A stretch of DNA of 64,000 nt from contig NZ_CP037452.1 in NCBI RefSeq assembly GCF_007754425.1, forward strand, positions 3,323,164 through 3,387,163. The letters are read 5' to 3'. The notes beneath the pieces are model-generated. The model saw only the letters and a list, made by a program, of their open reading frames with translations. It was not told the origin of the DNA and searched no databases. Below are positions 1 through 9,346 of this stretch, piece by piece. Source of the DNA: Gimesia fumaroli. Its GTDB lineage: Bacteria; Planctomycetota; Planctomycetia; Planctomycetales; Planctomycetaceae. A program made the translations under genes and the position numbers. Numbering within the stretch: position 1 is the stretch's first letter; each line of letters begins with the position of its first letter.

Positions 1-290
1 GAATAGTCAGCAAAAGCGATCGAATGCACCAAGCCATGAATCGTGTCGTATTGTTGACTGATATCTACAGCTAACTGGTCAATTTCCTGCTGATGTTCTA
101 CATCGCAGATAAAAATCGGGGCGTGTTTTAACAGCTTGGCTAATGAATCGCGGCGTGCTTCCGAACGAACGACATAAATGACTTCCGCCCCTGCTTCTTC
201 CAGCACCTTGCCGCTCTGGTAGGCAACACTTTTTCGGTTGGCGACTCCAAAAATCAGAATCCGTTTTCCAGCCAATTGCAAAAAATCCAT
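1..290 (-). CDS. fabI: Enoyl-[acyl-carrier-protein] reductase (NADH), N-terminal part
   Basis: Catalyses the last, NADH-dependent reduction of each fatty acid elongation cycle in the cytoplasm. Only about 96 N-terminal residues are present because the gene runs off the left edge. It begins with ATG at 288-290 on the minus strand. The start reads [20 protein letters not shown], the FabI-type opening in which the usual GxxxGxG dinucleotide loop is replaced by GVANxxSVA. It is followed by [20 protein letters not shown] and later by [12 protein letters not shown], both typical of FabI rather than FabG. The gene is divergent from the GspF-like gene to its right. The catalytic Tyr/Lys lie outside the window, so the assignment rests on the N-terminal Rossmann part only. 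Confidence 0.85.
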   Translation of the reverse strand, partial: MDFLQLAGKRILIFGVANRKSVAYQSGKVLEEAGAEVIYVVRSEARRDSLAKLLKHAPIFICDVEHQQEIDQLAVDISQQYDTIHGLVHSIAFADY

Positions 291-487
291 CAAGCATCTT
301 TCCAAAGATCGATAAAACTAAACAAATCCGGTCTACCGAGGGTTCACTCTGACAAATTTTCTTTTTTTTCGCAATGTGGAAGAGATTGTCACTCTCAGAT
401 ATACCGTAATTCGCAATAATGAACAGTATCTCAAGATTTTCTTCGACATTCTGTCTGTTTCTTAACGAATCCCTGAAAGTTGTTTTC

Positions 488-1531
488 ATGTTTAGAGCAC
501 GCGCTTCACTGAAATCATTATCGCTGTTTTGCCGATCATTGAGCACGATGCTGGAATCGGGAGTTTCGATTACCAAAGCATTTCAGTTAGCCGGGAAAAA
601 GATGGGGGATCATCGCATGCAGCAATCCGTGCGAGAGATCACCGTCGAATTAAAATCCGGGAATGATGTCACTTCAGCCATGCGCAAACAGGGATCGTTC
701 TATCCTGAACTGCTGGTAAATATGATCAGTGTGGCAGAACAAAGTGGTGGTTTGCCCGAAGTCCTGAAGGCGCTGGCAGATCACTATGAGCATCTCATGC
801 AAATGCGGAAAAACTTTGTGCGGCTCATAGCCTGGCCTGTCTTTCAGTTTATTGTGGCGATTCTGGTGATCGCTTTGATGATCCTTGTTTTGGGCCTGAT
901 CGCCAGCGGACAGGGCGGGCAGCCGATTGATGTGTTGGGGCTGGGGCTTTCCGGGCCGAGTGGTGCGATGATCTGGCTGACGTGTACGTTTGGTTCGATT
1001 TTTGTGTTGTTTGTTACCTATCAGTTAGTGGATCGCTTGTTCGGCGGGAAACGCTATTTTCACCGTCTGTTTCTGAGAATCCCTGTTATTGGCGGCTGTA
1101 TGCGATCGTTTGCGATTGCCCGGTTTTCCTGGGCATTTGCACTGACTCAGCAAGCGGGTATGAATATTCTTGATTCGCTGGACGCCAGTCTGAAAGCAAC
1201 GGGAAACGGGGCATTTATCGCTGAGATTCCCCAGGTCAATGGCGCAGTCAACGATGGGGAGCACCTTACCGAGGCCTTAGCGGAAACGCATCTGTTTCCA
1301 GAAGAATATATTCATATGGTGGATGTGGGAGAGACTTCAGGGACCGTACCAGAAACTCTGGAACGATTGAGCCCGCGTTTTCAGGAAGATGCCCAACGGA
1401 GTCTGGCGACATTAGCTGCGGTACTTGGCTGGTTGATCTGGGCACTGGTCGCTGCATTTATCATCTTCGTTGTCTTCCGGATCGCTTTCTGGTATCTGGG
1501 GATAATCAACGATGCATTGAAGCATGTCTGA
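488..1531 (+). CDS. Type II secretion system F (GspF/PilC) family membrane protein
   Basis: Inner-membrane platform protein of a type II secretion or type IV pilus type assembly machine. The protein (347 aa) shows two T2SSF repeats. The first (about residues 10-130) has the LCRSLSTMLESGVSI-like helical start and the AEQSGGLPEVL motif. The second (about 215-330) contains FAIARFSWAFALTQQAGMNI and VGETSGTVPETLERLS. Hydrophobic segments lie near residues 115-140, 155-180 and at the C terminus, as expected. I chose ATG 488 because the T2SSF fold starts right there; an in-frame ATG at 419 would add 23 unrelated residues. No other secretion gene (GspE, GspG) lies beside it, so its partner machine is elsewhere or unknown. 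Whether it serves pili, secretion or pseudopilins such as the DUF1559 proteins cannot be told. Confidence 0.85.
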   Translation: MFRARASLKSLSLFCRSLSTMLESGVSITKAFQLAGKKMGDHRMQQSVREITVELKSGNDVTSAMRKQGSFYPELLVNMISVAEQSGGLPEVLKALADHYEHLMQMRKNFVRLIAWPVFQFIVAILVIALMILVLGLIASGQGGQPIDVLGLGLSGPSGAMIWLTCTFGSIFVLFVTYQLVDRLFGGKRYFHRLFLRIPVIGGCMRSFAIARFSWAFALTQQAGMNILDSLDASLKATGNGAFIAEIPQVNGAVNDGEHLTEALAETHLFPEEYIHMVDVGETSGTVPETLERLSPRFQEDAQRSLATLAAVLGWLIWALVAAFIIFVVFRIAFWYLGIINDALKHV

Positions 1532-1595
1532 ATCGCTGGGTTCCGCATCTTTTGAATAACGATAAACAAAATATTCTTCTGAAGAGAAAGTTAAA

Positions 1596-2714
1596 GTGTC
1601 TCATTTTCAATTTGAACTGATCCATACCGATTCTAAAACCGGAGCACGTGTCGGACGCTGGCATACGCCGCATGGAATCGTGGAGACCCCTGCTTTTATG
1701 CCTGTTGGAACTTTGGCCTCGGTGAAAGGGTTGCTGCCGGAGCAGCTCAAGCAGGTGGGAACCCAGCAGGTTTTAGCAAATACCTATCATTTGGCGCTTC
1801 GTCCCGGAGCGGAAATTGTCGAAGAGCTGGGCGGGCTGCACAGATTCATGAACTGGGACGGGCCGATTCTGACCGACAGCGGTGGTTTTCAGGTCTTCAG
1901 TCTGGCACAGTTGACTAAGATGGATGACGAACAGGTTGTATTTCGTTCTCATATCGATGGCAGTTTATTTGAATTGTCCCCCGAAAAGGCAGTGAAGATT
2001 CAGGAGCAACTAGGGGCGGATTGCATAATGTGTCTGGATGAGTGTCCGCCGCATGATGTGCCACTGGAAAAAATGAAGGATGCCGTTGATCGGACCACCA
2101 ACTGGGCGGCTCGCTGCCGGGACGCCCAGAAACGGGATGATCAGGCGCTGTTTGGGATCGTTCAGGGAGGAACTGATCAAAAGATGCGCGAACGCTCTGC
2201 AAAGGGCTTGCTGCCTCTGGAATTTCCGGGATACGCGATAGGTGGTTTGAGTGTGGGGGAAAAGCCTGAGGATATGTACTCTACGTTGGACTTTACAGCT
2301 CCCATGTTGCCAGTAGAGAAACCCCGGTATTTGATGGGCGTGGGCCGCCCTTCCGATCTGATCGAAGCAATTATCCGAGGCGTTGACTTGTTTGATTGTG
2401 TGATGCCGACCCGAAATGGGCGAAATGGGATGGCTTTTACCAGTCAAGGCCGCGTGAATTTACGTAATCAAAAGCATGCCAGAGATCCGAATCCGCTGGA
2501 TCCTGAATGTGATTCACCGGGGTCACGGGACTATAGTCGGGCTTATTTACGGCATTTATTCATGTCGAGAGAGATGCTGGGACCGATTTTGATTTCTCTG
2601 CACAACATTGCCTTTTATCAAAAATTGTTGAGAGACTTGCGCCAGGCGATCCTCAACGATCAAGTTGAGGAGTTTAGGGCGGTTCACCTTGCCCGTTGGA
2701 ACGCATCTTTCTAA
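1596..2714 (+). CDS. tgt: Queuine/preQ1 tRNA-guanine transglycosylase
   Basis: Exchanges guanine 34 for preQ1 in tRNAs with GUN anticodons during queuosine synthesis. The GTG start at 1596 has a GAAGAGAAAG Shine-Dalgarno just upstream. The protein (372 aa) is of normal family length. Motifs in order: [10 protein letters not shown] (substrate-binding Asp), [23 protein letters not shown], and [14 protein letters not shown] with the nucleophilic Asp. Oddly, the C-terminal zinc site is degenerate: where bacterial Tgt has CxCxxC, this protein has C-D-S-P-G-S (about 2506-2523), while the later His of SLHN is kept. The catalytic residues are intact, so activity is likely but zinc binding is doubtful. 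It is followed by yajC and secDF, the order known from many bacteria. Confidence 0.96.
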   Translation: MSHFQFELIHTDSKTGARVGRWHTPHGIVETPAFMPVGTLASVKGLLPEQLKQVGTQQVLANTYHLALRPGAEIVEELGGLHRFMNWDGPILTDSGGFQVFSLAQLTKMDDEQVVFRSHIDGSLFELSPEKAVKIQEQLGADCIMCLDECPPHDVPLEKMKDAVDRTTNWAARCRDAQKRDDQALFGIVQGGTDQKMRERSAKGLLPLEFPGYAIGGLSVGEKPEDMYSTLDFTAPMLPVEKPRYLMGVGRPSDLIEAIIRGVDLFDCVMPTRNGRNGMAFTSQGRVNLRNQKHARDPNPLDPECDSPGSRDYSRAYLRHLFMSREMLGPILISLHNIAFYQKLLRDLRQAILNDQVEEFRAVHLARWNASF

Positions 2715-2907
2715 GATACAGCTTACAAGATCGTTTGATAACTCCTGAAATTGTTTAGGTTTGGGCCAATTCAGATTCGTTTACTCAGTCTTTCGATGTA
2801 GAATTGCTTCTATATACGGGCACGCGTAATCAAGAATCTAGTTCTCCTAAGTAGTTAGAAATTATTACTTTAAGGGGATGGCTTTACAGCCCTTGGAAAA
2901 GATTTTC

Positions 2908-3261
2908 ATGAACATTCTATTGACTACAATCTATTTCTTTGCTGAAGAAGCACCTGTGAAAGAGGGGCCTGCCCCTTCACCGATTTTTCAATTTCTGCCG
3001 ATCATTGCGATCGTCATTTTCTTTTATTTTATCATGTTTCGCCCCCAGCAAAAAGAACGGGCGCGTCGTGAGAAAGCGCTTGGCGAACTCAAAAAAAATG
3101 ATCGCGTCGTGACCATCGGCGGAATCATTGGCACGATTGCGAATATCTCGGAAAAAGAGCAGGAAGTGACTTTGAAAATCGATGATAACACGCGAATTAA
3201 AATGCGACGGAGTGCCATTCAGGGGCTCTATCAGGTAGAAACCAAAGAATCGACCAGCTAG
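2908..3261 (+). CDS. yajC: Preprotein translocase accessory subunit YajC
   Basis: Small single-span inner-membrane protein that associates with SecDF and the SecYEG translocon. The 117-residue product has an N-terminal hydrophobic stretch, a FLPIIAIVIFFYFIMFRPQQ segment with the YajC signature PQQKE immediately after the membrane span, and a cytoplasmic domain with NDRVVTIGGIIGTI. I prefer ATG 2908 because GGAAAAG lies six bases upstream. The in-frame ATG at 2878 has an AAGGGG only one base away, too close for normal initiation, although it would add just ten residues. It lies between tgt and secDF in the classic arrangement and is probably co-transcribed with secDF. Confidence 0.94.
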   Translation: MNILLTTIYFFAEEAPVKEGPAPSPIFQFLPIIAIVIFFYFIMFRPQQKERARREKALGELKKNDRVVTIGGIIGTIANISEKEQEVTLKIDDNTRIKMRRSAIQGLYQVETKESTS

Positions 3262-3369
3262 TTTCTAAAAATTCTTTGAGAATCAGTATCTGGCACCAAT
3301 GTGTCAGTTTAAATCTTCATTGCCGAATGAATCGGCCCATACAAACAGAATAGTATTGGGACTAATTGA

Positions 3370-6342
3370 ATGACAGGGATTGATTTCCACTCAGCAACGT
3401 TGCTCGCCGCAGAAGTGACTGAAAAGACGACATCACAAGTATCCGGGTGGGGTATCTTACTCGTTCTTTTTGTCGTATTTGTATTGCCGTTCCTTCTAGG
3501 AGGCCTGATTGCTCGGGCTCTCAAGCTCAAGGACTTTTCACGCAAAATTGGTCTGGTGTTATTCACTGCCATGATTGCCTCGACCCCCTTTGCCTGGCAG
3601 ATTGCCAATGGGCACGACTGGCGCAATGCCATTCGTCTCGGGATTGACCTGGCCGGTGGTTCGAACATGGTATTCGAAGTGGATGAAGGCCGAAGTGAAA
3701 AAGAGCTTTCCAACGAAGTGATGGATCAGATGGTCGGAGCAATTGGCCGCCGAATCAATCCTTCCGGAACGGAAGAAGTCACCGTTCGTAAAGTCGGACA
3801 AAACCGGATCGAAGTCATCGTTCCCGGAGCAGACAGTGATGATGTTCAACGCATCAAGTCTTTAATTACCCGATTGGGAAGTCTGGAATTTGATATTGTA
3901 GCGAATCGCCGCGATCATGCTACAATTGTTAATCGTGCTTTGGAGAGCCCGGGGAAAGATATTCGGGACGGCGAAGGTCGTGTCATTGCCAGTTGGCGTG
4001 AAGTGAATGGCGATGAATCTTATACCGATGACCAAATGGTATCACGCCCTTTCACACGCGAAGACGGAACCCAGGGTGAAGAGGTTCTGGTGATTATTGA
4101 ACCGAATCCAGAGCGACGCGTGACCGGGAAATACCTGGTACGTGCCCGACAGTCAACAGACCAGAACGGCTCTCCTGCTGTAGCTTTTACCTTTAACGCT
4201 CGTGGCGGAACACTGTTCAGTCAGCTCACATCGAAAAACCGACCCAGTAAAGACGGCTTTCATCGGCACTTGGCTGTCTTACTGGATGGCAAAGTTCATT
4301 CCGCACCACGTTTAATTACGACCATTAGTACCGAGGGACAAATTACAGGACGGTTTACACAGAAAGAGATTTCTAACCTGTTAAATGTATTGAATGCCGG
4401 AGCATTAGAAGTTCCCTTGAAACCAGAGCCCGTTTCTGAATTCTCTATCAGCCCTCTGCTGGGAAGTGATGTTCAGGAAAAAGGAAAGCGGGCGATCATC
4501 ATTGCGGCGATCGCCGTCATTCTGTTCATGCTGATTTACTATCGTTTTTCCGGCCTGGTTGCCAATATCTGTTTGACATTGAACTTATTGCTGGTGATGG
4601 GAACGATGTCGTTTATTAATGCGACATTTACCCTGCCTGGTTTGGCCGGTTTGGTATTAACCATTGGTATGGCCGTAGATGCGAATGTGCTGATTTTCGA
4701 ACGAATTCGGGAAGAGAAAGCGCGTGGCTCCAGTTTAAGGATGGCTATTAACAACGGCTTTTCACGAGCCTTCACGACGATTGTCGACGCCAACCTGACA
4801 ACACTGATTGTCGCCGTTGTGTTATATATTATCGGGACCGATCAGGTACGTGGGTTTGCTGTCACGCTCTTTATCGGGATTGTGATGAGTATGTTTACCG
4901 CATTGTATGTCGGACGTATCATTTTTGATATTTTCGAACGGAAACGCTGGATCAGCGACCTGAAAATGATGAGTATCGTCGGCAGTACCAGCATCGATTT
5001 CATCGGCAAAAAATCGCTTGCTGCTGTATTCTCGATTGCACTGATTGTGATCGGAATGGGTGTTGTCATTACACGTGGTGAAGATAATCTGGATATTGAT
5101 TTCACCGGTGGAACGATGGTGACATTCGAATTCGAAGAAAAGCAGAACATCGATGACATTCGTGGACTGCTGCAGGCTGAATTCGGGAATAGTTTAACTC
5201 TTGAACAACTTCAGCTTTCCAATGATCCTGCCTCTGAAGGGCGATTTTTCCGCCTGCGAACTACAATGAATGACGCTGATGCAGGAGAAGGCAAAGCGGA
5301 AGCAACAAAGACGATTCGTAAGAATCTGAATAATGCTTTTGATGATGCAGATCATAATCTGCGAAAAGTAACAATGAGTTTCGGTGAGGTCAAGCAGTTG
5401 GAAGGGAGTGAAAATACTCCGGCTGGTACGGAAGTCGAGTTGACCTTCAGTGGTGAAGTCAAGCCTTCCACTATCGATAATTATCTCAAAGAAGCCGTTG
5501 CCGCGATCGAAAATACAGATGGAACACCAAAATACGAACGTGTTCCTGAAATTCGGTTGACGGGAATCTCTGATGAAAAGGGCGAAGATGCGGCTGCAGA
5601 AGTGAAACGGTTTAAAAAGATGAATGCCCAGGCTGGTCCGGATTTGCTGGCGGATGATCTGAAAACGGCACTCACGGATATGCAAGAGGTTATGGCAACA
5701 ACGGCAATTCTGGACGAAGTCAACAGCTTCGATAGTTCGGTCGCCAGTGAAATGCAGGAATCTGCCTTGATGGCCATGTTGATCAGTTTAATCGCGATTG
5801 TGGCTTACGTCTGGTTCCGATTCCAGAGAATTACCTTTGGTCTGGCAGCCGTTGCTGCCCTGGTTCACGACGTACTTGTGGTGTTAGGTCTGGTTGCTTT
5901 GGGCGCCTACTTAAGCAATACCGCTTTGGGACCTGTGCTGGGGCTGAATGACTTTAAGATCAACCTGCCGATGATCGCAGCCTTCCTGACAATTGTCGGT
6001 TATTCTTTGAATGACACGATTGTTGTCTTCGACCGAATTCGCGAAGTGCGTGGCAAAAACCCTGCCCTGACTTCTACGATGGTCAATGAGAGTTTGAATC
6101 AGACACTTTCACGAACCTTGCTGACATCGATCACGACTCTGATTGTAGTCTTGATCCTGTATGCTATCGGGGGTGAGGGAATTCATGGGTTTGCTTACTG
6201 TCTGGTGCTTGGTGTGTTTGTTGGTACTTACAGTTCGATCTTTATTGCCAGCCCGGTTCTGATCTGGTTGATGAATCGTCCCGGAAGTGCAACGGCTCGT
6301 GCCACTCAGCAAAGTGAGAAACAGGCGAGTGTCAGCAGTTAA
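3370..6342 (+). CDS. secDF: Fused SecD-SecF protein translocase subunit
   Basis: Uses the proton gradient to help complete export of proteins through SecYEG and to pull them from the periplasmic side. The 990-residue protein is a natural SecD-SecF fusion. The SecD half (about 1-520) has an N-terminal span, the LGIDLAGGSNMVFEV motif, a long periplasmic domain and a five-span block with GLAGLVLTIGMAVDANVLIFERIREE. The SecF half (about 530-980) has its own span, the NLDIDFTGGTMV motif, a periplasmic domain with a long acidic insert, and the LTIVGYSLNDTIVVFDRIRE motif in its membrane block. Both functional signature motifs of SecD and SecF are intact. An intrinsic terminator follows at 6393, closing the tgt-yajC-secDF group. 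Confidence 0.97.
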   Translation: MTGIDFHSATLLAAEVTEKTTSQVSGWGILLVLFVVFVLPFLLGGLIARALKLKDFSRKIGLVLFTAMIASTPFAWQIANGHDWRNAIRLGIDLAGGSNMVFEVDEGRSEKELSNEVMDQMVGAIGRRINPSGTEEVTVRKVGQNRIEVIVPGADSDDVQRIKSLITRLGSLEFDIVANRRDHATIVNRALESPGKDIRDGEGRVIASWREVNGDESYTDDQMVSRPFTREDGTQGEEVLVIIEPNPERRVTGKYLVRARQSTDQNGSPAVAFTFNARGGTLFSQLTSKNRPSKDGFHRHLAVLLDGKVHSAPRLITTISTEGQITGRFTQKEISNLLNVLNAGALEVPLKPEPVSEFSISPLLGSDVQEKGKRAIIIAAIAVILFMLIYYRFSGLVANICLTLNLLLVMGTMSFINATFTLPGLAGLVLTIGMAVDANVLIFERIREEKARGSSLRMAINNGFSRAFTTIVDANLTTLIVAVVLYIIGTDQVRGFAVTLFIGIVMSMFTALYVGRIIFDIFERKRWISDLKMMSIVGSTSIDFIGKKSLAAVFSIALIVIGMGVVITRGEDNLDIDFTGGTMVTFEFEEKQNIDDIRGLLQAEFGNSLTLEQLQLSNDPASEGRFFRLRTTMNDADAGEGKAEATKTIRKNLNNAFDDADHNLRKVTMSFGEVKQLEGSENTPAGTEVELTFSGEVKPSTIDNYLKEAVAAIENTDGTPKYERVPEIRLTGISDEKGEDAAAEVKRFKKMNAQAGPDLLADDLKTALTDMQEVMATTAILDEVNSFDSSVASEMQESALMAMLISLIAIVAYVWFRFQRITFGLAAVAALVHDVLVVLGLVALGAYLSNTALGPVLGLNDFKINLPMIAAFLTIVGYSLNDTIVVFDRIREVRGKNPALTSTMVNESLNQTLSRTLLTSITTLIVVLILYAIGGEGIHGFAYCLVLGVFVGTYSSIFIASPVLIWLMNRPGSATARATQQSEKQASVSS

Positions 6343-6392
6343 GAGACTGATTTGACTGCAAGTCTAAAAACGATTCAACATAGAATCATCGA

Positions 6393-6429
6393 AGCGGGGG
6401 TGGATCAAATGATCGGCCCCCGCTTTTTT
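6393..6429 (+). terminator. Rho-independent terminator after secDF
   Basis: AGCGGGGG at 6393-6400 pairs perfectly with CCCCCGCT at 6417-6424. An inner GATC/GATC pairing extends the stem, and a run of six T follows. It lies 50 bases after the secDF stop and marks the end of this transcription unit. Confidence 0.88.
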
Positions 6430-6513
6430 CCTTTGGTATAGTGAAGGCAAAATTTACCTGCTGCTTTGGTGATGGTACTTCGTGGTGACTGCCGGAAAGC
6501 ATTGCTGAGATGC

Positions 6514-7740
6514 TCAGCGGACCTTGCGACCTTCAATGAATACCGCTTCTACTGAACCCGGGAATGTAATCCCTTCAAAGGGGGACCAGCCGCATTTCGT
6601 TTTCAGGTCTTCCCGTTTGATTGTCACAGGCTGGTTCAGGTTGAGAACCGTCAAGCTGGCGGTATAGCCAGGTTCGATCTTGCCGAATTTCTTTGGGGAT
6701 GTGTATGGATTTACAAAATCGCCTGGGTTTTCCGAGCAAAACAGAGCTGCCTGCTCCGGAGTGAATTTTTGATCCAGAATTAACCAGGTGACAAAAGCGC
6801 CAAATGTATCCAGGTGTGGTTGGCCTGAAATTCCCTGCTCGTTTTCTTCCAGCGTGTGTGGGGCATGGTCGGTTGCAAGATAATCGAGTGTGCCCTCGCG
6901 CAGTGCCGCCAGCATGGCTTGACGATCTGAGATCGTGCGTAAAGGCGGATTCATTTGCATTTTTCCACGGTTTTCATCGGTCAGATCGCTCTGGTCAAAG
7001 TAGAGATGGTGCGGAGTAACTTCACAAGTAACTCTCACTCCGCGGCTTCTGGCTTCCCGAATGAGTGGCAAACCTTCCCCTACCGAATAATGGCATAGCT
7101 TGCCTTTGAGATCGTACTTCTCGATCATCTGCAGAGCAAAACGCGTTGCTGAGATCTCGCACTCTGCTGGCCTTTTTGCCTCATGTGTGGCTGCATTAGC
7201 GTGTTCATCCAACAGAATTGGATCTTCACAGTGGAAACTGACATTGCAACCACGATAGTGGGAGAGCGTTTCGTCAAGTTGCTCCAGTGTTTTGAAAAAC
7301 AGGTCTCCCACACTGGGGCCCATGTATGCTTTATAAGGGACTGCGAATGAAAGTGGTCGAGTTCCCGGCCCGATGCCCGCATACAGCGTGAAATGAATTG
7401 GTGGGTTGCGTTTTGCCAGATGCCGGGCTTTTTCGTGGTAGCTTTCATCTGTGATGGGCGGGACCGGATTGTTCGGCATGTCAGCGACGTGGACGACTCC
7501 TCCGTTGATGGCAGCTGCACCTGCGGTACAGAAATCTTCTTTGTAGGTTTGGGACTCACTGACATCATCGCGGGCATGGATATGAATATCACCCATGCCA
7601 GCGAAGATCAGGCAATCATCAGAAAATGTGATATCTGCCTGGCCCAGGTTGGGGCCTACTTCGACAATATAATTACCGTCGACTCGAATCTGGCTTTTGA
7701 ATGTGCCTGAAGAACTGACGAGCGTTCCCTGTATGATCAT
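6514..7740 (-). CDS. pyrC: Dihydroorotase (amidohydrolase superfamily)
   Basis: Catalyses reversible cyclisation of N-carbamoyl-aspartate to dihydroorotate in pyrimidine synthesis. The 408-residue protein has the amidohydrolase barrel with HIH (H53, H55) in GDIHIHARDD, ADMPNNP (substrate Asn), SFHCEDP, CEVTPHHLYFDQSDL, and LATDHAPHTLEE bearing the catalytic Asp. The C-terminal beta domain reads KIEPGYTASLTVLNL. The DMPN and TDHAPH motifs favour dihydroorotase over hydantoinase or allantoinase. It is transcribed toward secDF and sits downstream of a small L7/L12-like gene, 58 bases apart. No other pyrimidine genes are adjacent. Confidence 0.9.
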   Translation of the reverse strand: MIIQGTLVSSSGTFKSQIRVDGNYIVEVGPNLGQADITFSDDCLIFAGMGDIHIHARDDVSESQTYKEDFCTAGAAAINGGVVHVADMPNNPVPPITDESYHEKARHLAKRNPPIHFTLYAGIGPGTRPLSFAVPYKAYMGPSVGDLFFKTLEQLDETLSHYRGCNVSFHCEDPILLDEHANAATHEAKRPAECEISATRFALQMIEKYDLKGKLCHYSVGEGLPLIREARSRGVRVTCEVTPHHLYFDQSDLTDENRGKMQMNPPLRTISDRQAMLAALREGTLDYLATDHAPHTLEENEQGISGQPHLDTFGAFVTWLILDQKFTPEQAALFCSENPGDFVNPYTSPKKFGKIEPGYTASLTVLNLNQPVTIKREDLKTKCGWSPFEGITFPGSVEAVFIEGRKVR

Positions 7741-7798
7741 CGGATAGAAGTCGTTCTGTTTGTGCTATGTTCTTGGTCTGATGTGGTCTTGCTTTTGA

Positions 7799-8122
7799 TT
7801 ACCAGCCGACTGACATATTGGTTTCGATTGCGAGCTGGGCCTCGTGTAAGTCGGCACCGGTATCGCGCATATAAAGCCGGATCGCGTGTACTTTGTCGCC
7901 GGATGCCTTAAACAGACATTCGCGTGCCATATCGCAGGGTTCGGTATGCCCTTCGATGCCCAGCAGACGTTTTGAAATGACCCACATGTCGCGCGGACGA
8001 CGTGTGACTCTCAGGATTTCATCCTCAGGGTAATTCTCTTGAGCAGCATGCTCTGCTTCCTCTTGAGTATTAGCCCAGCCCACCATGATATGTGCGTTTG
8101 TTTCAATCTCATAAAGAGCCAT
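7799..8122 (-). CDS. Small protein with ribosomal L7/L12 C-terminal-like segment, function unknown
   Basis: A 107-residue acidic, soluble protein with no signal peptide or membrane span. I do not recognise the N-terminal part, which has the pattern TNAHIMVGWANTQEEAEHAA. The C-terminal segment KVHAIRLYMRDTGADLHEAQ resembles the helix-turn-helix core of the ribosomal L7/L12 C-terminal domain (KVxAIKxxRxxTGLGLKEAK). A second protein with this motif is encoded at 29698. The gene lies on the minus strand between tsaB and pyrC, with 58 bases to pyrC, so it may be co-transcribed with pyrC. The function cannot be inferred. The fold similarity suggests a protein-protein or translation-factor binding role, but that is speculative. 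Confidence 0.72.
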   Translation of the reverse strand: MALYEIETNAHIMVGWANTQEEAEHAAQENYPEDEILRVTRRPRDMWVISKRLLGIEGHTEPCDMARECLFKASGDKVHAIRLYMRDTGADLHEAQLAIETNMSVGW

Positions 8123-8387
8123 AATTCAACTCCAGTCTGAACAATGGAAAAGTGAAAATCTGACGAACGACGACGAATAACAGGACTCTTTTGAATTTGT
8201 CGCAGCAGTTCATAAACGCAGGAGTCTGAAATCGAATATTTACCAGACCCGTATTATAGCCAAGCGGGATTCCGGGTGAGAGTGTCTTCTTGGAATTGTT
8301 TCGAGAAAAAAACAAATCCAGCATTCCGAATTGATCTGCCCTCTCGCGGCTCAAGACAGCATCAGCCTGACTGGAAATGTTTCTGGA

Positions 8388-9116
8388 TCAATCTGTCTGG
8401 TCCTTCTGCTGTGCGTCCCATTTTTCTTCGGCAGCACTTTTCCGTAAATAAAAGGGAGTCAGATTCCAGGTTTCCGAAAGTATTTCATGTTGCTTGGGTA
8501 GACAGTTTTGAAGGATTCTTGCTGTAATCAGGGAGATCTTCGCTGCTTCAGGTAAGCGATATTCCGGTTCCAGAAGACGGACGTCACTGAAGGAAGATGC
8601 ATCTAGCAGCGTAACTCCAGGGCCGGAAATTGTCTCGCCCGGGTTCAGTAAGCGACAAAAATCATCTATTTCACACAAGCCGATTTCCGATATTTGTTGC
8701 CACTGACTATCTGAAATTCTGGTGTATTTGCCGACAAACAGGTCACCCCGTTGGGCATTGGAAATCACATAAGTTTCTTGAATCTCTGGTGGACAGTTGA
8801 GGGCAATCGCCTCAAATGAGTCTATTCCCAATACCGGACAGCCTGTAACGTAGCCGAATGTTTTGGCGAATGTAGTGCCGATTCTCAGTCCGGTGAAGCT
8901 GCCCGGACCACGGCTGACGCCAATCCCGGTGATTTGGCTGGGGGATAAATCGAGCTGATCCAGCAGTTTTTTGACTTCGGCAACCAGGGTTTGTGCATGC
9001 TTCCTCCCCTGTTGTTGTAAATCAACTTGCACAATCTGGTGCTGGGGACCATGAATTGCGACGGACCCAGAATGTCCGGACGTCTCGACACCTAAATAAA
9101 ACTGGGAATTTTCCAC
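8388..9116 (-). CDS. tsaB: tRNA threonylcarbamoyladenosine biosynthesis protein TsaB
   Basis: TsaB (YeaZ) is the scaffold partner of TsaD in forming t6A37 of ANN-decoding tRNAs. The 242-residue product has the ASKHA-type opening YLGVETSGHSGSVAI and the segment GRKHAQTLVAEVKKLLDQL. It also carries the diagnostic GIGVSRGPGSFTGLRIG motif, followed by VLGIDSFEAIA. The start is GTG at 9116 with only weak Shine-Dalgarno complementarity upstream. The family is usually about 220-235 aa, so the length is normal. No tsaD, tsaE or rimI lies next to it. The long spacing (265 bases) to the next minus-strand gene suggests a separate transcript. Confidence 0.92.
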   Translation of the reverse strand: MENSQFYLGVETSGHSGSVAIHGPQHQIVQVDLQQQGRKHAQTLVAEVKKLLDQLDLSPSQITGIGVSRGPGSFTGLRIGTTFAKTFGYVTGCPVLGIDSFEAIALNCPPEIQETYVISNAQRGDLFVGKYTRISDSQWQQISEIGLCEIDDFCRLLNPGETISGPGVTLLDASSFSDVRLLEPEYRLPEAAKISLITARILQNCLPKQHEILSETWNLTPFYLRKSAAEEKWDAQQKDQTD

Positions 9117-9346
9117 ACTGACTCAATTAATAGACATCGAAAAGGAGACGCAAATCGGTTAAAACCAATGAAAGTATGACAAACTCCGGTAGTCCTTCCA
9201 AGTCTTCACGCTCAAATTTGTCCGAGTGAGTTTGATAAAGCAACAGCGAGAGTTGCCACCGAGGATCGTCAAACGCGCAGAATGAAATTCGGTCTTCTGA
9301 CATACAGGAGATTTTCTAATCACCTTCCAGATTGTTACCTTTAACG

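Noticed and set aside
79-576. Open frame of 165 codons on the minus strand over the fabI start and GspF-like gene
   Set aside because: Crosses two better-supported genes in another frame and has no recognisable content.
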